54,940 nucleotides of DNA from Phoronis australis (Eukaryota > Phoronida > Phoronidae): assembly GCA_002633005.1 (NCBI GenBank), contig NMRA01000009.1, positions 1,211,661-1,266,600 on the forward strand. The letters run 5' to 3'. The stretch's first letter is position 1. Each line of letters starts with the position of its first letter. The notes beneath the pieces were generated by a model. That model was not told where the DNA came from and did no database searches. It saw only the letters and a program-made list of their open reading frames with translations. Positions 11,249 through 22,402 of this stretch are shown in pieces. The translations under genes and the position numbers were made by a program.

Positions 11249-11825
11249 GTAATCGGACTATACAGCTGGCTGGCTACTAAACTAAAGCAATCTGCGCACA
11301 AAAACATTGTACAGAAACTTAAAAAATGCGTATTTCAAATTAAAAAGGCATCCTGTGGACATTCTGCAACTTCTCGGACACCATCAGACAAAATCATGTC
11401 AATATGTTGATAATACACCCTTAAGTTTTTTTGTTTTGAAAACGACTGCGAACTGTGAAATCAAAATGAACAACATACCCATCAGCCATTTTTGTTTTGA
11501 TTCTGCATATTGAAATTTATAAGATCAAAAAATGGCTTTACAGTCAACTAGTTCTAAGATTTTGCACTAGTTGGACGGTAAAATAAAAGCAATAAGCTTA
11601 TAAGTGCTTTAATAGTGTTTAAATTGAGACAATACTGAAATTTTAGCTTGATTAAGAGTAGCCTACTTTTTACGAGAGTATGACAATTGGTGTGCTAAAT
11701 CCACTGACGGTGGCGCAGCCATAGCAGGTTAGTTTCATTCAGGACAAGGTGGTGTATCGTAGTGGTAATCAGTAGGTTCATGTTGCGTGTTTGACGTGTT
11801 GGACGGTATTACTTACGTTATCAGG

Positions 11826-12882
11826 ATGAGTGAGTTTTCTTGTGATACTCTTTGGTCCAAAGAACTATACAGTGTTGCCGATATAGTGAGCAAATTTAAT
11901 TTCCCTTTGATCGCTCAAGTTCATCGTGTTAGTGCCAGGGACAATGCCACTAGTCAGTCGCTAAGTTCCGGAGACGACGTGAGCGGTTCATTTTCCACTG
12001 GCGATTTATTGAAATTTCACGATTCACTCTCCGTAAAAGTTTTAGAAGGATCAATTGTTGTTCCGAACTATGAAAGCACCCCTGTCCACATACCTCTCAG
12101 CTTACCTATCAAGTTAAAAGTGGTTCCTAAAAAAGACCCCAGTCATGTGTATCACCGAGTTAGTGATCTGGTGCAAGATTTCCCTCATGCAGTTGTCGTG
12201 GGCAAGTCATTTTCCGTGGGATCACGGGTGGCTGAAGAGGGAGACATTTTGGAACTGTGTGCCATAGACAAACGCTGCACTCAAACTGGTGTGAAGGAGT
12301 TTCTCTCCTGCAAGCATAATGAACGTGACATTGCTCTTGCTATGGATATGGTTGGCAATTTCACTCTTTACCCAGATAAATCCGAATACACAATTTCAGA
12401 ATTCGTCACCAGGTACCGGTTGCCACAGAGGGTTAAGTTGATTGGAACACGTGAGGAACTGTTTAGAAGAATGTCCAGGAATTTACTGAATCTTGTCAGC
12501 TTGTTGCCAGAATTTCAAGGTGAATTCAATTTTGATCAAGTTGCTTCGCATTCTGTTGTTGTGGCCAGTACTACGAGACAGGGATTGGTCAACAAGCAGT
12601 CACATGTGGAATGTTCTGTTAATGGTAGAAATTGTCAGATTGTAACAATTCCAGATACTTGTGATGAGCTCCTGTGTTTCTCCGTGGCTGTCAACCAGTA
12701 CAGGCATCCACAGAACCATGTGCTGGATGGATACTTCAGGGATGATGTCAACATTGAACAGTTGTTAGATAATCTGTTTATAGAATTTGCGAACAAGCCT
12801 TCTATTGTACCATATGCACAGTTTGAAACCCTGACAGTATCTCAGCCGCCGCTGTTGCCAAGGAAACCAATTACTAGATCAG
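11826..12882 (+). CDS. GAREM: GAREM-type adaptor, exon 1: CABIT domain
   Basis: The first ATG after an in-frame stop (TAA, 11766-11768) starts MSEFSCDTLWSKELYSVADI. The exon ends in donor ATCAG|GTATAG, phase 1, and encodes 352 full codons. The DIVSKFNFPLIAQVHRV, VHIPLSLPIKLKVVP, SDLVQDFPHAVVV and ISEFVTRYRLPQRVKLI blocks follow the order of the GAREM CABIT domain, which fills almost the whole exon. GAREM proteins are cytoplasmic adaptors that link receptor tyrosine kinases to GRB2 and SHP2 and raise ERK signalling. The three exons join to 719 aa, against about 875 in vertebrate GAREM1; the missing length is in the central linker. THEMIS also has CABIT domains, but it lacks the C-terminal SAM domain present here. 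Confidence 0.92.
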
Positions 12883-13982
12883 GTATAGTATTGGTGCTTG
12901 CTTCCGTGTTACTATACAAAAATACATTGGGGGGTGAGGTATGATGCTCTTGATTTAACATGATCAATGAGTTGTCAGCAATTGGTGAATTACAGAATAA
13001 TTAACTGTGTTTTTGCAATTGGTATTTTTTCAAACGTTTGTATTACAAGTTGATTAGGGAAGGAATGGCCATCAAATTGGTGGTGGCAAGATAAGCGAAT
13101 CAGAACAACGAGGACATGGTCACACTCTACATATCATAAACAACACTTGATGCAGCTCTCCACGGACCGTCAAAGAAACGAACTTCCGGTTTAGACCACT
13201 TAAGTCAACTACATTAGAAGTGGTCTCAAGTTGCTCTGTGTGCTAGTAAATTTCTTTGCTAGCAAAGAACTGACAGTTCAGTGTTCCTTGAGACCATACT
13301 CAGGGCATAAAAAGACATGCCCATGACAAGGACAAGCAGACATGTAGTTTGTAAAACCTGATGTAGACTACACTAGCTATCAGTTTTTCTAAAGCCCTGA
13401 GGTCGCTTCTAATTTGACATAAATTTGAGAAATTTTACATGTCATGGTTTGTGAACTAAATCAAAAGTTGTTTTTATGCAATGAAAGGCTGGTTGCTTAG
13501 AATACATCAGTATGCTCACTTACAAGAAAAAATGGAAAGGATAAAAAGTCCCTTTTCGCTGTTTTTGATAACTTAAAACTCCTGCTATTTTTGCAGCATT
13601 TTGGCATTTAAATTACTCGGATAAGAAATACTTTAGTTTCTCTTAAAATAGTAATTCGGGAAATTAGGGGGAAGGGTGAAATTTGCGGCAATCAGGATGG
13701 GCATTGGGGAAATTGGCTATGACTGGCAATAGTGAAATGCACATACGTCTTTATTCGGGTCGAACACCATATGCATTTTAGGAACTGAAAATAGACAATT
13801 TAGTTTAAGAAGTAGTAACGTGCGTCTGTTAGCATACTCGTGCGTGATTTTGTCAAAATGCAAGATATCATTCTTAAAAATACACACGCCGTGTATGCAC
13901 ATATATGGTATCACTAAGTATGCAGGTGTGTCGAGTATTGGTATTATAGTCGATGCATGATTTATTTGTTAACTTAACACAG

Positions 13983-14033
13983 ATGATGATGACCATGATT
14001 ATGAATACATCGACAGTAATGCTCTTCAGCCAG
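13983..14033 (+). CDS. GAREM: GAREM microexon with tyrosine motif DYEYIDSN
   Basis: Fifty-one bases lie between acceptor TTAACACAG and donor CCAG|GTAAAC, phase 1 at both ends. Joined to exon 1 it encodes DDDDHDYEYIDSNALQP (residues 353-369). The acidic stretch before two tyrosines looks like a kinase substrate site with SH2-type sequence after it. Because the length is a multiple of three and the phases match, exon 1 could also splice directly to exon 3. Supported by both splice sites and the open frame; no independent alignment. Confidence 0.75.
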
Positions 14034-14955
14034 GTAAACAATTGTGGGCTTGCTTGCACTTTTCCAATGCATTGCTTAATAGTCTGGGCTGGTTGCCTAA
14101 AACTGCGTTGTTACTATCCAGCGTATAAATTTCATGCAACCTGACCCTGTTCTATGCTATTATTTCACTTGTATGACTACCATTGGAGTTGCTTACAGTT
14201 AACAAACAATTTCCCGAATTCATTGTGTGCCCACATGTGTGGATGCCTAGTGCCTACCATAGGATCATGTTCGGCATCACGCCATCCACAGCTGTACCTC
14301 TAAACCCATTCCAGGATCTGTGTGATATTCGACAGGTGGTTAAGGATAGCCATCAGAAAAATTACGCTGCTGCTGTGGTGCTTGATGGGATTTTTTTGCT
14401 TTATACCTGCATTAAGGAGGGATGTCACTCAAACATTTTCTTATGGCTCTGTCATGTTGTGCACGGTTTGTCAGGCTCTGTCCCTCTCTCTCTCTCTCTC
14501 TGCTAAATGGTTTTGATGATCATCATGAAATTTGAGGAATAAGCTCTCGGTAATGAAAGCATGTTTGAGGTTGATTTTCAGACAGATTGGAATGCCTCAT
14601 TGGCCCAAGAGGCACTTCTGCTATTACATTTAGTGGCAGTATTATTTTTTGCGCTTGCCTAATTATATACTCCAAGTTCTTTAATTAAAGGAGTGTCATA
14701 GAATTTTGGTAGGTGTATTCCTGTTAAAACGGGAGTTCGAATTTTGATGACATTCAGTCTGGTCCTACACTTGCCCCTCCCCCCTTGTGGTGGTGTTACC
14801 TTTCCATCTGCCTCTGTAACTATCAATATCATTTACATTACTCTGAGATGTTTTAAAATCTTTTTATAATGCAGTGCAGCCTTGTTGCGTGCCGTGCCAG
14901 CCGAATCACTAAACAGTTGCGCTCACTATGTGAAACAAACACTAATTTCAGAGTA
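14034..14955. other. GAREM intron 2, first part
   Basis: No exon is recognised. There is a (CT)n tract at about 14483-14501 and otherwise unremarkable AT-rich sequence. The 107-codon frame at 14183-14506 has no recognisable features. Confidence 0.4.
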
Positions 14956-15758
14956 CCGTATTCGCCCTAATAAGCACCCAGGGCGCTTAGAAAAATTCAC
15001 TTCAGGAAGGGGGGCACTTATTATAGCCCAAAGTGGTTGAAACCCGGTCTCTGAAAGAGGTGAAATCGTAAGCTAGAATTCGTCAAATTTTCGCTCTGTG
15101 ACACATTTTATAACCTATGACAGAGTTTCTACAAAATTGCAGTGCATTGCTATCAAACTCTGTTGTTAAATTTCGAGCATTTTTCAGAAATCCCAGTGCA
15201 AAAACTAGCCAACTGATGCATCACTGCCTCGCCATCGCCGATAGGTCAACTTGAATATAGTTTCATCTCGACAAATTACCGGAAGTCCTTAAGTTTTCAG
15301 AATAGCGTCCCTAACATTTTGAAGTTTCTGTGGAGTCGGGATTAAGTGCATATTAAGTCCAAATCTGCGCTAGATCGTACTCCACAACACGAGAACACGA
15401 ACACACATGTTGTCACGTGATGTTTGTTTTGAAGTTCGTATACGTGAGTGAGCGAGCGCGTGCGTGTCATCAGAGTTCATATGCCAGAGTAAACGTGATA
15501 TAACATTCTAGGTGTGCAGCTACAGAAATTAACACAAGCAATACAGCAGAACTTGTTTTATTTAGCACTTGTTGATCTCATCTGCTAAAAAACATTCAAG
15601 AATGTTTTCGGTAAGGCCGATATTGAGATGCCGGGTGACTGGATGCGTAACATTATAACAGTTATTTTTCAGGAGATTTTGGGGGGGTGTAAGGGTGCAG
15701 AAGTGTTCACTATCATTGGGTCATTTTGACTTTAAAAACCCCAATTACAACTATAAAG

Positions 15759-15783
15759 ATTATTGTCACGGCGTGACAATAAT
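15759..15783. repeat. 25-bp perfect palindrome
   Basis: ATTATTGTCACG, one spacer base, then CGTGACAATAAT. It lies just outside the inverted ACTCTGCGCGTG motif that opens the tandem-repeat block in element C. Confidence 0.6.
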
Positions 15784-15784
15784 G

Positions 15785-16972
15785 GACTCTGCGCGTGCGT
15801 ATTTTAGGAATTGTTATGGAAAATCATTGACAACAACCTGTTTACTAATATGAAAGGGAATTCTTTTAAACTGTAGGAGAAATTACATCTTAATATTTTG
15901 ATGACCTTTGCACTGATTGACCCCTTCTGATGCATTATGAACCCTGATGAGGGAATAAGTGTAAACTCGATTAAAAGTGTGGTTAATGCTAAGAATCACA
16001 GATGTCTTACTTAAAGCACTTAAGAATACATGATGAAAGAATTGGTCAAACTTTCAGGAGAAAAATGCACCTAATGACTCCATAGGTGCACCAAATGACC
16101 TGCAACTTTAGAATTCAAACTCAATCGCATTTACTAAACAGATGTGTAATTTTGAAGTCTCTAGCTCAAAATTTTAGTTTGCACTTAATGACCTTTGACC
16201 TATTTCTTCTGATTGGATGGGCCTGTTGCTTAGTAGGGCATTCAATTTACACCAGTGTGCTGAAATTGAAAAGAATTCCTTGGAAAATGCACGAGATATA
16301 ACATGTTGAAGGTTGAATGACCTTTGCACTAATTGACCCGATCCGGTGCATTATAAGCATCTTAAGGAGAATTATTGCAAAGCCCGTAAAAAGTGTGTTT
16401 AATGCTGATAATCACAGTTGTCTAACGGTCGACACATCAGAATATTTGGTGTATGAAAAAGACAAATTTTCAGAAGAAATTGCACCTAATGACCCCATGG
16501 TTGCACTAAATGACCTGAAACTTTGTATTTCGAATTGAGTTAGAGGTACCAATCAGACTTGTGAATTTGAAGTGTCTAGCTCAAAATTTTTGTTTGCGTC
16601 TAATGACCTTTGACGTGTTTTATCTGATTGGATGATTTGATTACTTAGAAAAGTAACGTTTTAAATTGTCTTCTTGACCTGTGCACCGAATTTGAAAAAG
16701 ATAGCTTTAAAACTGAAGAAGGAGTAGCATTTTGAAAATTATATGACCTTTGCACCAAACGACCTCTTCTGGTGCAGCACCCAATTCGGATTTATTAAGC
16801 CTCAAAGTTGATCGGAAGAAGAATAAGAAGAAGAACAAGAATAAAATTGAAGAAAACCCAAGAACAACTGACAGTACTCATACTCTGCGCTTGCATGCGC
16901 AGAGTAATAAGAAGAGTAAAATTGAAGAAAACCCAGGAACAGCAGTACTCTGGGCTTACACGCGCAGAGTAA
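15785..16972 (+). repeat. ~420-bp tandem repeat block bounded by ACTCTGCGCGTG
   Basis: Two near-complete units (about 15890-16305 and 16310-16730) and a start of a third share TTTTGATGACCTTTGCACT, GGTTAATGCTAAGAATCACA-type, TTGCACCTAATGACCCCAT-type and AGTCTCTAGCTCAAAATTT-type segments. The block is framed by ACTCTGCGCGTG on the left and CACGCGCAGAGT on the right, with two A-rich AAGAAGAA / AAAATTGAAGAAAACCCA copies before the right end. The lysine/asparagine-rich frame at 16750-17088 is an effect of this A-rich sequence. Confidence 0.6.
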
Positions 16973-17199
16973 TTAATTTAATAATTCCTTCTAAAAATAA
17001 CACAAACATTTTTACGATATTAGAAACTTTCGGAAATAAGAGCCAGTATTCTTGTCGATGCTATGGTACCTGTTTCATGAATGAATAGTTCCCGAAGACT
17101 AATCTTCGATGACAGATACTTGTATGTAGCGCGCGCTTCCTGGCCACGTGTTTTTAACTAAGGTCAAGTTTTTATTAGTCTTCTATTCACAGTTTTCAC

Positions 17200-17360
17200 A
17201 TATACAGAAAATTTGGATTCCTGTTGAGGGAGAAGATCTGTACGGGAAAGATAAAATACAATCCCTTTGACAAGTATGCTGCATCTGTACTGAAAGGCCA
17301 GACCATAATAGGACCCCTTGTAAGATCGGCAAAACTTTTGCGTTCTTTTTGAAGCACGGA
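17200..17360 (+). pseudogene. Mobile-element protein fragment, HIRAN-like (copy 2)
   Basis: The plus strand reads KIWIPVEGEDLYGK, then after a one-base insertion (about 17248) KYNPFDKYAASVLKG and IIGPLVRSAKLL, ending in a stop. It is the same protein as the minus-strand fragment at 5877-5665, so the frame is broken here. It lies inside element C. Confidence 0.65.
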
Positions 17361-18028
17361 GGAAGTTTGAAGTGCATAGTCCCAGCTAAATACTGACATA
17401 GCGGCGAGGCTCATGGTCTACAAATTCTGCACACAATGATTTTTTCAGGACTGTTGGATCTTATTGATAAATTGAAGACATTTTAGAACTGTAGGTTTGG
17501 CATTTTTCGCATGTACACGGCATTCATGGACTGGGCGCTTATTTTAGCAAAGGCGGGAAACGCGTGAGGGGGTGCTTATATGGGCATGGGCGCTTATTAG
17601 GGCGAATATGGTAATATATTTTTGGCGAAACAAGAACCTTTATCTCACAATATTTTTAAGAAAGATTATATTTCTCTACTGAGCTTCGGGAAGATTGAAC
17701 CAGAATTTAGAAATGAAAGAAGGAATTGTTGGAGACCAGTGGAAGAACAGATGCGACTGGGAGAGGAACAAATATCTGCCGAAATGTTCTCTGAAACTTG
17801 AAACACGGCTATCCTGGTTGAAGGAATTCATAACTGTATCTGTATAAACATGGATGCGCCTTTATTTAATGCTTCTCTTTACAATAGATAAGAAGACATG
17901 AATTAAAATTCTAAATGAAAAGCTTATCATGCTAATCACTAAAACAGGCCAATATCTAATAATTTATTAGCTTAACATAGTCGTAAATCATAATCGTAAA
18001 TTTAATGTAATTTAATGTCTACTGCAAG

Positions 18029-18600
18029 ACAGTGTTTTGAATCAAAATGTGATTGCCATAAGTGGATGCTGTAAACTAAATCATGGTGAACCATTTGTCA
18101 GCTTCACTGTTTGTTGTGAGAAGATACTGAAGGCCTGCTACTAATATTTCTAAATATGAGAAGATACTGAAGGCCTGTTACTCATATTTCTAAATATGAG
18201 AAGATACTGAAGGCTTGTTACTAATATTTCTAAATATTAGAAGATACTGAAGGCCTGTTACTAATGTTTCTAAATATGAGAAGATACTAAAGGCCTGCTA
18301 CTAATATTTCTAAATATGAGGAAATACTGAAGGCCTGCTACTAATATTTCTAAATATGAGAAGATACTGAAGGCCTGTTACTAATACTTCTAAAGTGTCT
18401 GCCTTTATTAGTAAACTTCATGGGCGTGCATCAGAACCGTCAGCGACATGGCCCAGACAATGAGTCTACTAGCCTAAGACAAGTCCTAGTTTAAAAAAAA
18501 TAATTTAAAAAAGCATTTCCATTACAAAGTCGATTAGTAATGTTTTAAACTTTATTTCTCATTTTAGATTAGAATAGTCACATTCACTTAACACATAAGA
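18029..18600 (+). repeat. Dispersed repeat paired with 7130-7520
   Basis: It shares the TGCCATAAGTGGATGCTGTA, CATGGTGAACC and GACAATGAGTCTACTAGCC blocks with the 7-kb copy. It contains the expanded 40-bp minisatellite. Confidence 0.6.
18118..18397 (+). repeat. Minisatellite, 7 copies of a 40-bp unit
   Basis: Seven consecutive 40-bp units begin GAGAAGATACTGAAGGCCTG and end TATTTCTAAATAT, with a few substitutions each. The last unit is degraded at its 3' end. Confidence 0.95.
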
Positions 18601-19989
18601 ACAATTTTCCTGTTTGTCAACACGACTGTGTCAAATACAAAATAATTACCACTATCATTCCCATCCATATTGTTTACCCTCTTCCAAGAGAAGTGAGGAT
18701 TTTAGGAGGTTGTTTTATGTCTTTAATCAAATGTGTTGAAAAGTTAAAATCCTAGAGTACATTCTCACCATAGGCTTACCTCTGCTTAGGACTTTGTGCA
18801 AAAGGTCATTCGGTACATTTTGATTAAAAAAACATTGAATAAGTAGCAGAAGACCAGTATAGCTTGAATACTGAAGTTTGAAGCATTCTGAATTAATATC
18901 TTTAAGTTAGCCATAACAAACAATTTAATACTAGAAATTCAGAGCGTATGTCCGTCACATACGTCTGTCATACTCACTCACCTTACATCAAGTTGTGTGA
19001 ATAAATATTTCTTAGAAGATATCACCAAAAACAATATCTTGTATTTTACAAACATTCCACTAAATCATCATATAAAACAAAAAATTGTAACTTCATGCAA
19101 CTCACAAATTTTTTTCAAAAATTCGAATTCTCTGTGTAGGTCCATCACACCCATGTCAAGGTAATTTTCTCGGCCAGATAAAAAGATAGAAGAAAGTTGA
19201 TACATATTTTGAAAGCTATCAATAAGACCTAACAGTTGATATATCATTTTCTTAATATGAATTTTTTCACAATTGACCAAAATGTTCTCTGATTGTACAT
19301 TTGTCACAAATGGAATTGCCCGTGTAATGTTTTAAACTTTTTGTTCTTGTGGTGTTGCCTGATTACTGAGTGGCATACCTTAGATTTAAACAACCTTTAC
19401 GAAACATCATAATAAGAATTTTGACTCCTTGGTGTCTTTGTGGTTACCATTATCACTGTTGGAAGTCCATGGTCACATAATTTTGAAACATGGTTAAAAT
19501 TCCAATGCACATTCAGCTCTAAAGAAAAAATGTTATTGTATTTTTGAGACTACCTTGAACATGTACATCACGTTAAATTTTGGTTATGTTACTGATACCA
19601 TTATTTTACTATGTAGTGTGTACCTTTATTTTTTCCTTAATTTTACTAAAAGACATGATAATGTGACCCAATCGATGACAGATTGCTAGAAATTAAGTGA
19701 TACCGTAAATCCTATGGAAGATCCTTTCATCTTTATTAGGTGGATGTTTGGCTAGGTGTACAGACACGCCAGTAACCCTTAAATCATCAGTATTGATTCA
19801 TACGCCCAGATATAATGCTTTCCAGCGCTTTCTGGGCTTTACTTCTATTGTACGTTGTGTTTTTCGTAATAAACATAAATAAGTTGATTCAGTATTTCCT
19901 GATTTTGGAATCACTTATACCTTCATCGTATTTTTTCAAAAATGCATTACTCACTTCAATTTTCATTGTTAACCTTAACATTTTTATGC
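18601..19989. other. GAREM intron 2, unannotated stretch
   Basis: AT-rich sequence without a recognisable exon, repeat pair or RNA gene. The small frames at 19068-19307 (minus) and 19815-20009 (plus) look fortuitous. Confidence 0.4.
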
Positions 19990-19996
19990 ACGTTAC

Positions 19997-21425
19997 CAGG
20001 AAGAGATAACCAGGAAGGGACAACTGTTTTAGCGCATTTTAACGGATATTCAAAAGTGATTTCAAAAGTAAATGTTAAAGTCGTCTGGAATCCAAGCATT
20101 GTGTTTGAAATCTTAACTCTTCAGCTATAAAATGACACCACTTTGGTCCCCAAAGACTGCATATTAATGGCACTAGGATGCTTTGAACATGACTTGTTTT
20201 ACCCTTAAAAAGATGCCTCTTCCCAGGCATGTACTCGGGCATGATCCTCTTTTTTGAACCAACAGATGTCACTTATATATGCAAATGAGGCTCGCATCTC
20301 CNNNNNNNNNNNNNNNNNNNNNNNNNNNNNNNNNNNNNNNNNNNNNNNNNNNNNNNNNNNNNNNNNNNNNNNNNNNNNNNNNNNNNNNNNNNNNNNNNNN
20401 NNNNNNNNNNNNNNNNNNNNNNNNNNNNNNNNNNNNNNNNNNNNNNNNNNNNNNNNNNNNNNNNNNNNNNNNNNNNNNNNNNNNNNNNNNNNNNNNNNNN
20501 NNNNNNNNNNNNNNNNNNNNNNNNNNNNNNNNNNNNNNNNNNNNNNNNNNNNNNNNNNNNNNNNNNNNNNNNNNNNNNNNNNNNNNNNNNNNNNNNNNNN
20601 NNNNNNNNNNNNNNNNNNNNNNNNNNNNNNNNNNNNNNNNNNNNNNNNNNNNNNNNNNNNNNNNNNNNNNNNNNNNNNNNNNNNNNNNNNNNNNNNNNNN
20701 NNNNNNNNNNNNNNNNNNNNNNNNNNNNNNNNNNNNNNNNNNNNNNNNNNNNNNNNNNNNNNNNNNNNNNNNNNNNNNNNNNNNNNNNNNNNNNNNNNNN
20801 NNNNNNNNNNNNNNNNNNNNNNNNNNNNNNNNNNNNNNNNNNNNNNNNNNNNNNNNNNNNNNNNNNNNNNNNNNNNNNNNNNNNNNNNNNNNNNNNNNNN
20901 NNNNNNNNNNNNNNNNNNNNNNNNNNNNNNNNNNNNNNNNNNNNNNNNNNNNNNNNNNNNNNNNNNNNNNNNNNNNNNNNNNNNNNNNNNNNNNNNNNNN
21001 NNNNNNNNNNNNNNNNNNNNNNNNNNNNNNNNNNNNNNNNNNNNNNNNNNNNNNNNNNNNNNNNNNNNNNNNNNNNNNNNNNNNNNNNNNNNNNNNNNNN
21101 NNNNNNNNNNNNNNNNNNNNNNNNNNNNNNNNNNNNNTTGACTACTGCGCCATCTATACATCGACGGAAAAGCTTAAATACCCGTGACTGCGTGTGGGAA
21201 ATTGCGATTGCGTGCGCTGAAGTCGATATTTTCAAAGTACAATTACACCACTGTTTAAGGTTGAAAAGTGAGTTTTTTTGATATCCTTCTATAGAAAAAG
21301 CTTTAATCTCTCTGACAAAATCATCTGTTTCTTTTTAAACGAAACTTAAGTTCTGAAATTAGTCCGGGGAAAGAGGCCAAAAACGGCGGTTTAGCTAGTT
21401 GTCCCTTCCTGGTTATCTCTTCCTG
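19997..21425. mobile_element. Element F: 29-bp TIRs, 7-bp target duplication, contains N gap
   Basis: The left end CAGGAAGAGATAAC / CAGGAAGGGACAACT is found exactly inverted at the right end (21397-21425). Each TIR is two near-identical 14-bp units in tandem. ACGTTAC flanks both ends (19990-19996 and 21426-21432). The size with gap is 1429 bp. The non-N interior shows no transposase. The CAG terminus and 7-8-bp duplication would fit a hAT- or P-like group, but that is inference. Confidence 0.85.
20302..21137. other. Assembly gap (836 N)
   Basis: This is a run of N. Long frames crossing it are artefacts. Isolated N bases also occur near 22904 and 36813. Confidence 1.
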
Positions 21426-21432
21426 ACGTTAC

Positions 21433-22400
21433 CTATGCCTCGAATGTTCCAATTTTTTAATCATGTATTTATTTGAACAAAATATTTCGCAGTACAGAAA
21501 AAGTAGAAAAAAGAAACACATTCACGCACATATACGGTATATATCACAAACACACCCAGGATCAGAATATTATCAAAGACGAAAATTTAACAAATAGATG
21601 AATCGTAGGGGTCTATCTTTCAACGAGTTAGTCGTGTTGACAATTATTATAGAAAATTACTTTTTCAGGTTAAGCTTGTGATATTTAGAGAGTTCTATTT
21701 TGAGTAGCTGCAAACATGGAACACGAGTTTAATCTCGTTTTATAAATATGATATTTGGCCAAACATATAACCAAATTAAAAACATGTTCCGCACCATGTC
21801 TGCCAAACAGAACATCATGTAAGTTCCAAATTGTTATCCTCAGTTGGCTTCAACACTGTTGTTTGTGTCAAATGTTTATCAGTCATTTCCAGACCTTTTA
21901 ATTTTTAATGCTGGTGGCTGATTTGAACATCAATTTCTCTTCAGCACATATGTCAACTTTCTTGAAATCTGCACATTTACTTTGTTAGTGTATTTCCTAA
22001 GGAGCTGTGTCATGGATTTTTGATTTGCCTTTGAGCAATAGTCCCTGGGTATAGAATATTTTTAAGGTGTTTTCACAAAGTTAGGGTGTATTGCTTTCAA
22101 CAATTTTTATTTCCTTATTCTTTGATACTTTTCCTCTTGAAGACCATTCATGTTTTGTTATTGGCCACCACAGACATATTGGATATACAGCACTGGCTTC
22201 ATAGTGAAATCTGATTCAGTGTTTGAGAGTGGATCCTTGGCTATTTGATTTGTTTAATAGATTAATGTCACTTTCCCACCAAAACTGCACAGCTCCACAT
22301 TTTTTGGGAGTGTGAGAAATTGTATATCCTGTACTTAAGCCACTTTTCACAAGAGACAGTTGTCACCGAGAGTCAGTTGTCACGGCGCGACTTGCTCCAC
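21433..22400. other. GAREM intron 2, unannotated stretch
   Basis: AT-rich sequence; no exon, RNA gene or clear repeat is recognised. Confidence 0.4.
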
Positions 22401-22402
22401 TT

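Larger units (their letters stand above)
14956..17611 (+). mobile_element. Element C, TA-flanked, ends CCGTATTCGCCCTAATAAGC
   Basis: The 20-bp left end recurs inverted at the right end with one mismatch (CCATATTCGCCCTAATAAGC on the minus strand), and both ends are flanked by TA. The same end occurs at 6539, 54195 and 54898. The 2656-bp element carries a frameshifted HIRAN-like fragment near its right end and a nested block of ~420-bp tandem repeats. TA target sites suggest a Tc1/mariner-like mechanism, but no DDE transposase was found, so it is likely non-autonomous. Confidence 0.75.

Noticed and set aside
16750-17088. 112-codon lysine/asparagine-rich plus-strand frame
   Set aside because: Encoded by A-rich direct repeats at the edge of the ~420-bp tandem block; no conserved domain.
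20205-21235. Long open frames of about 300 codons on both strands
   Set aside because: They run through the N gap; undetermined bases contain no stops.
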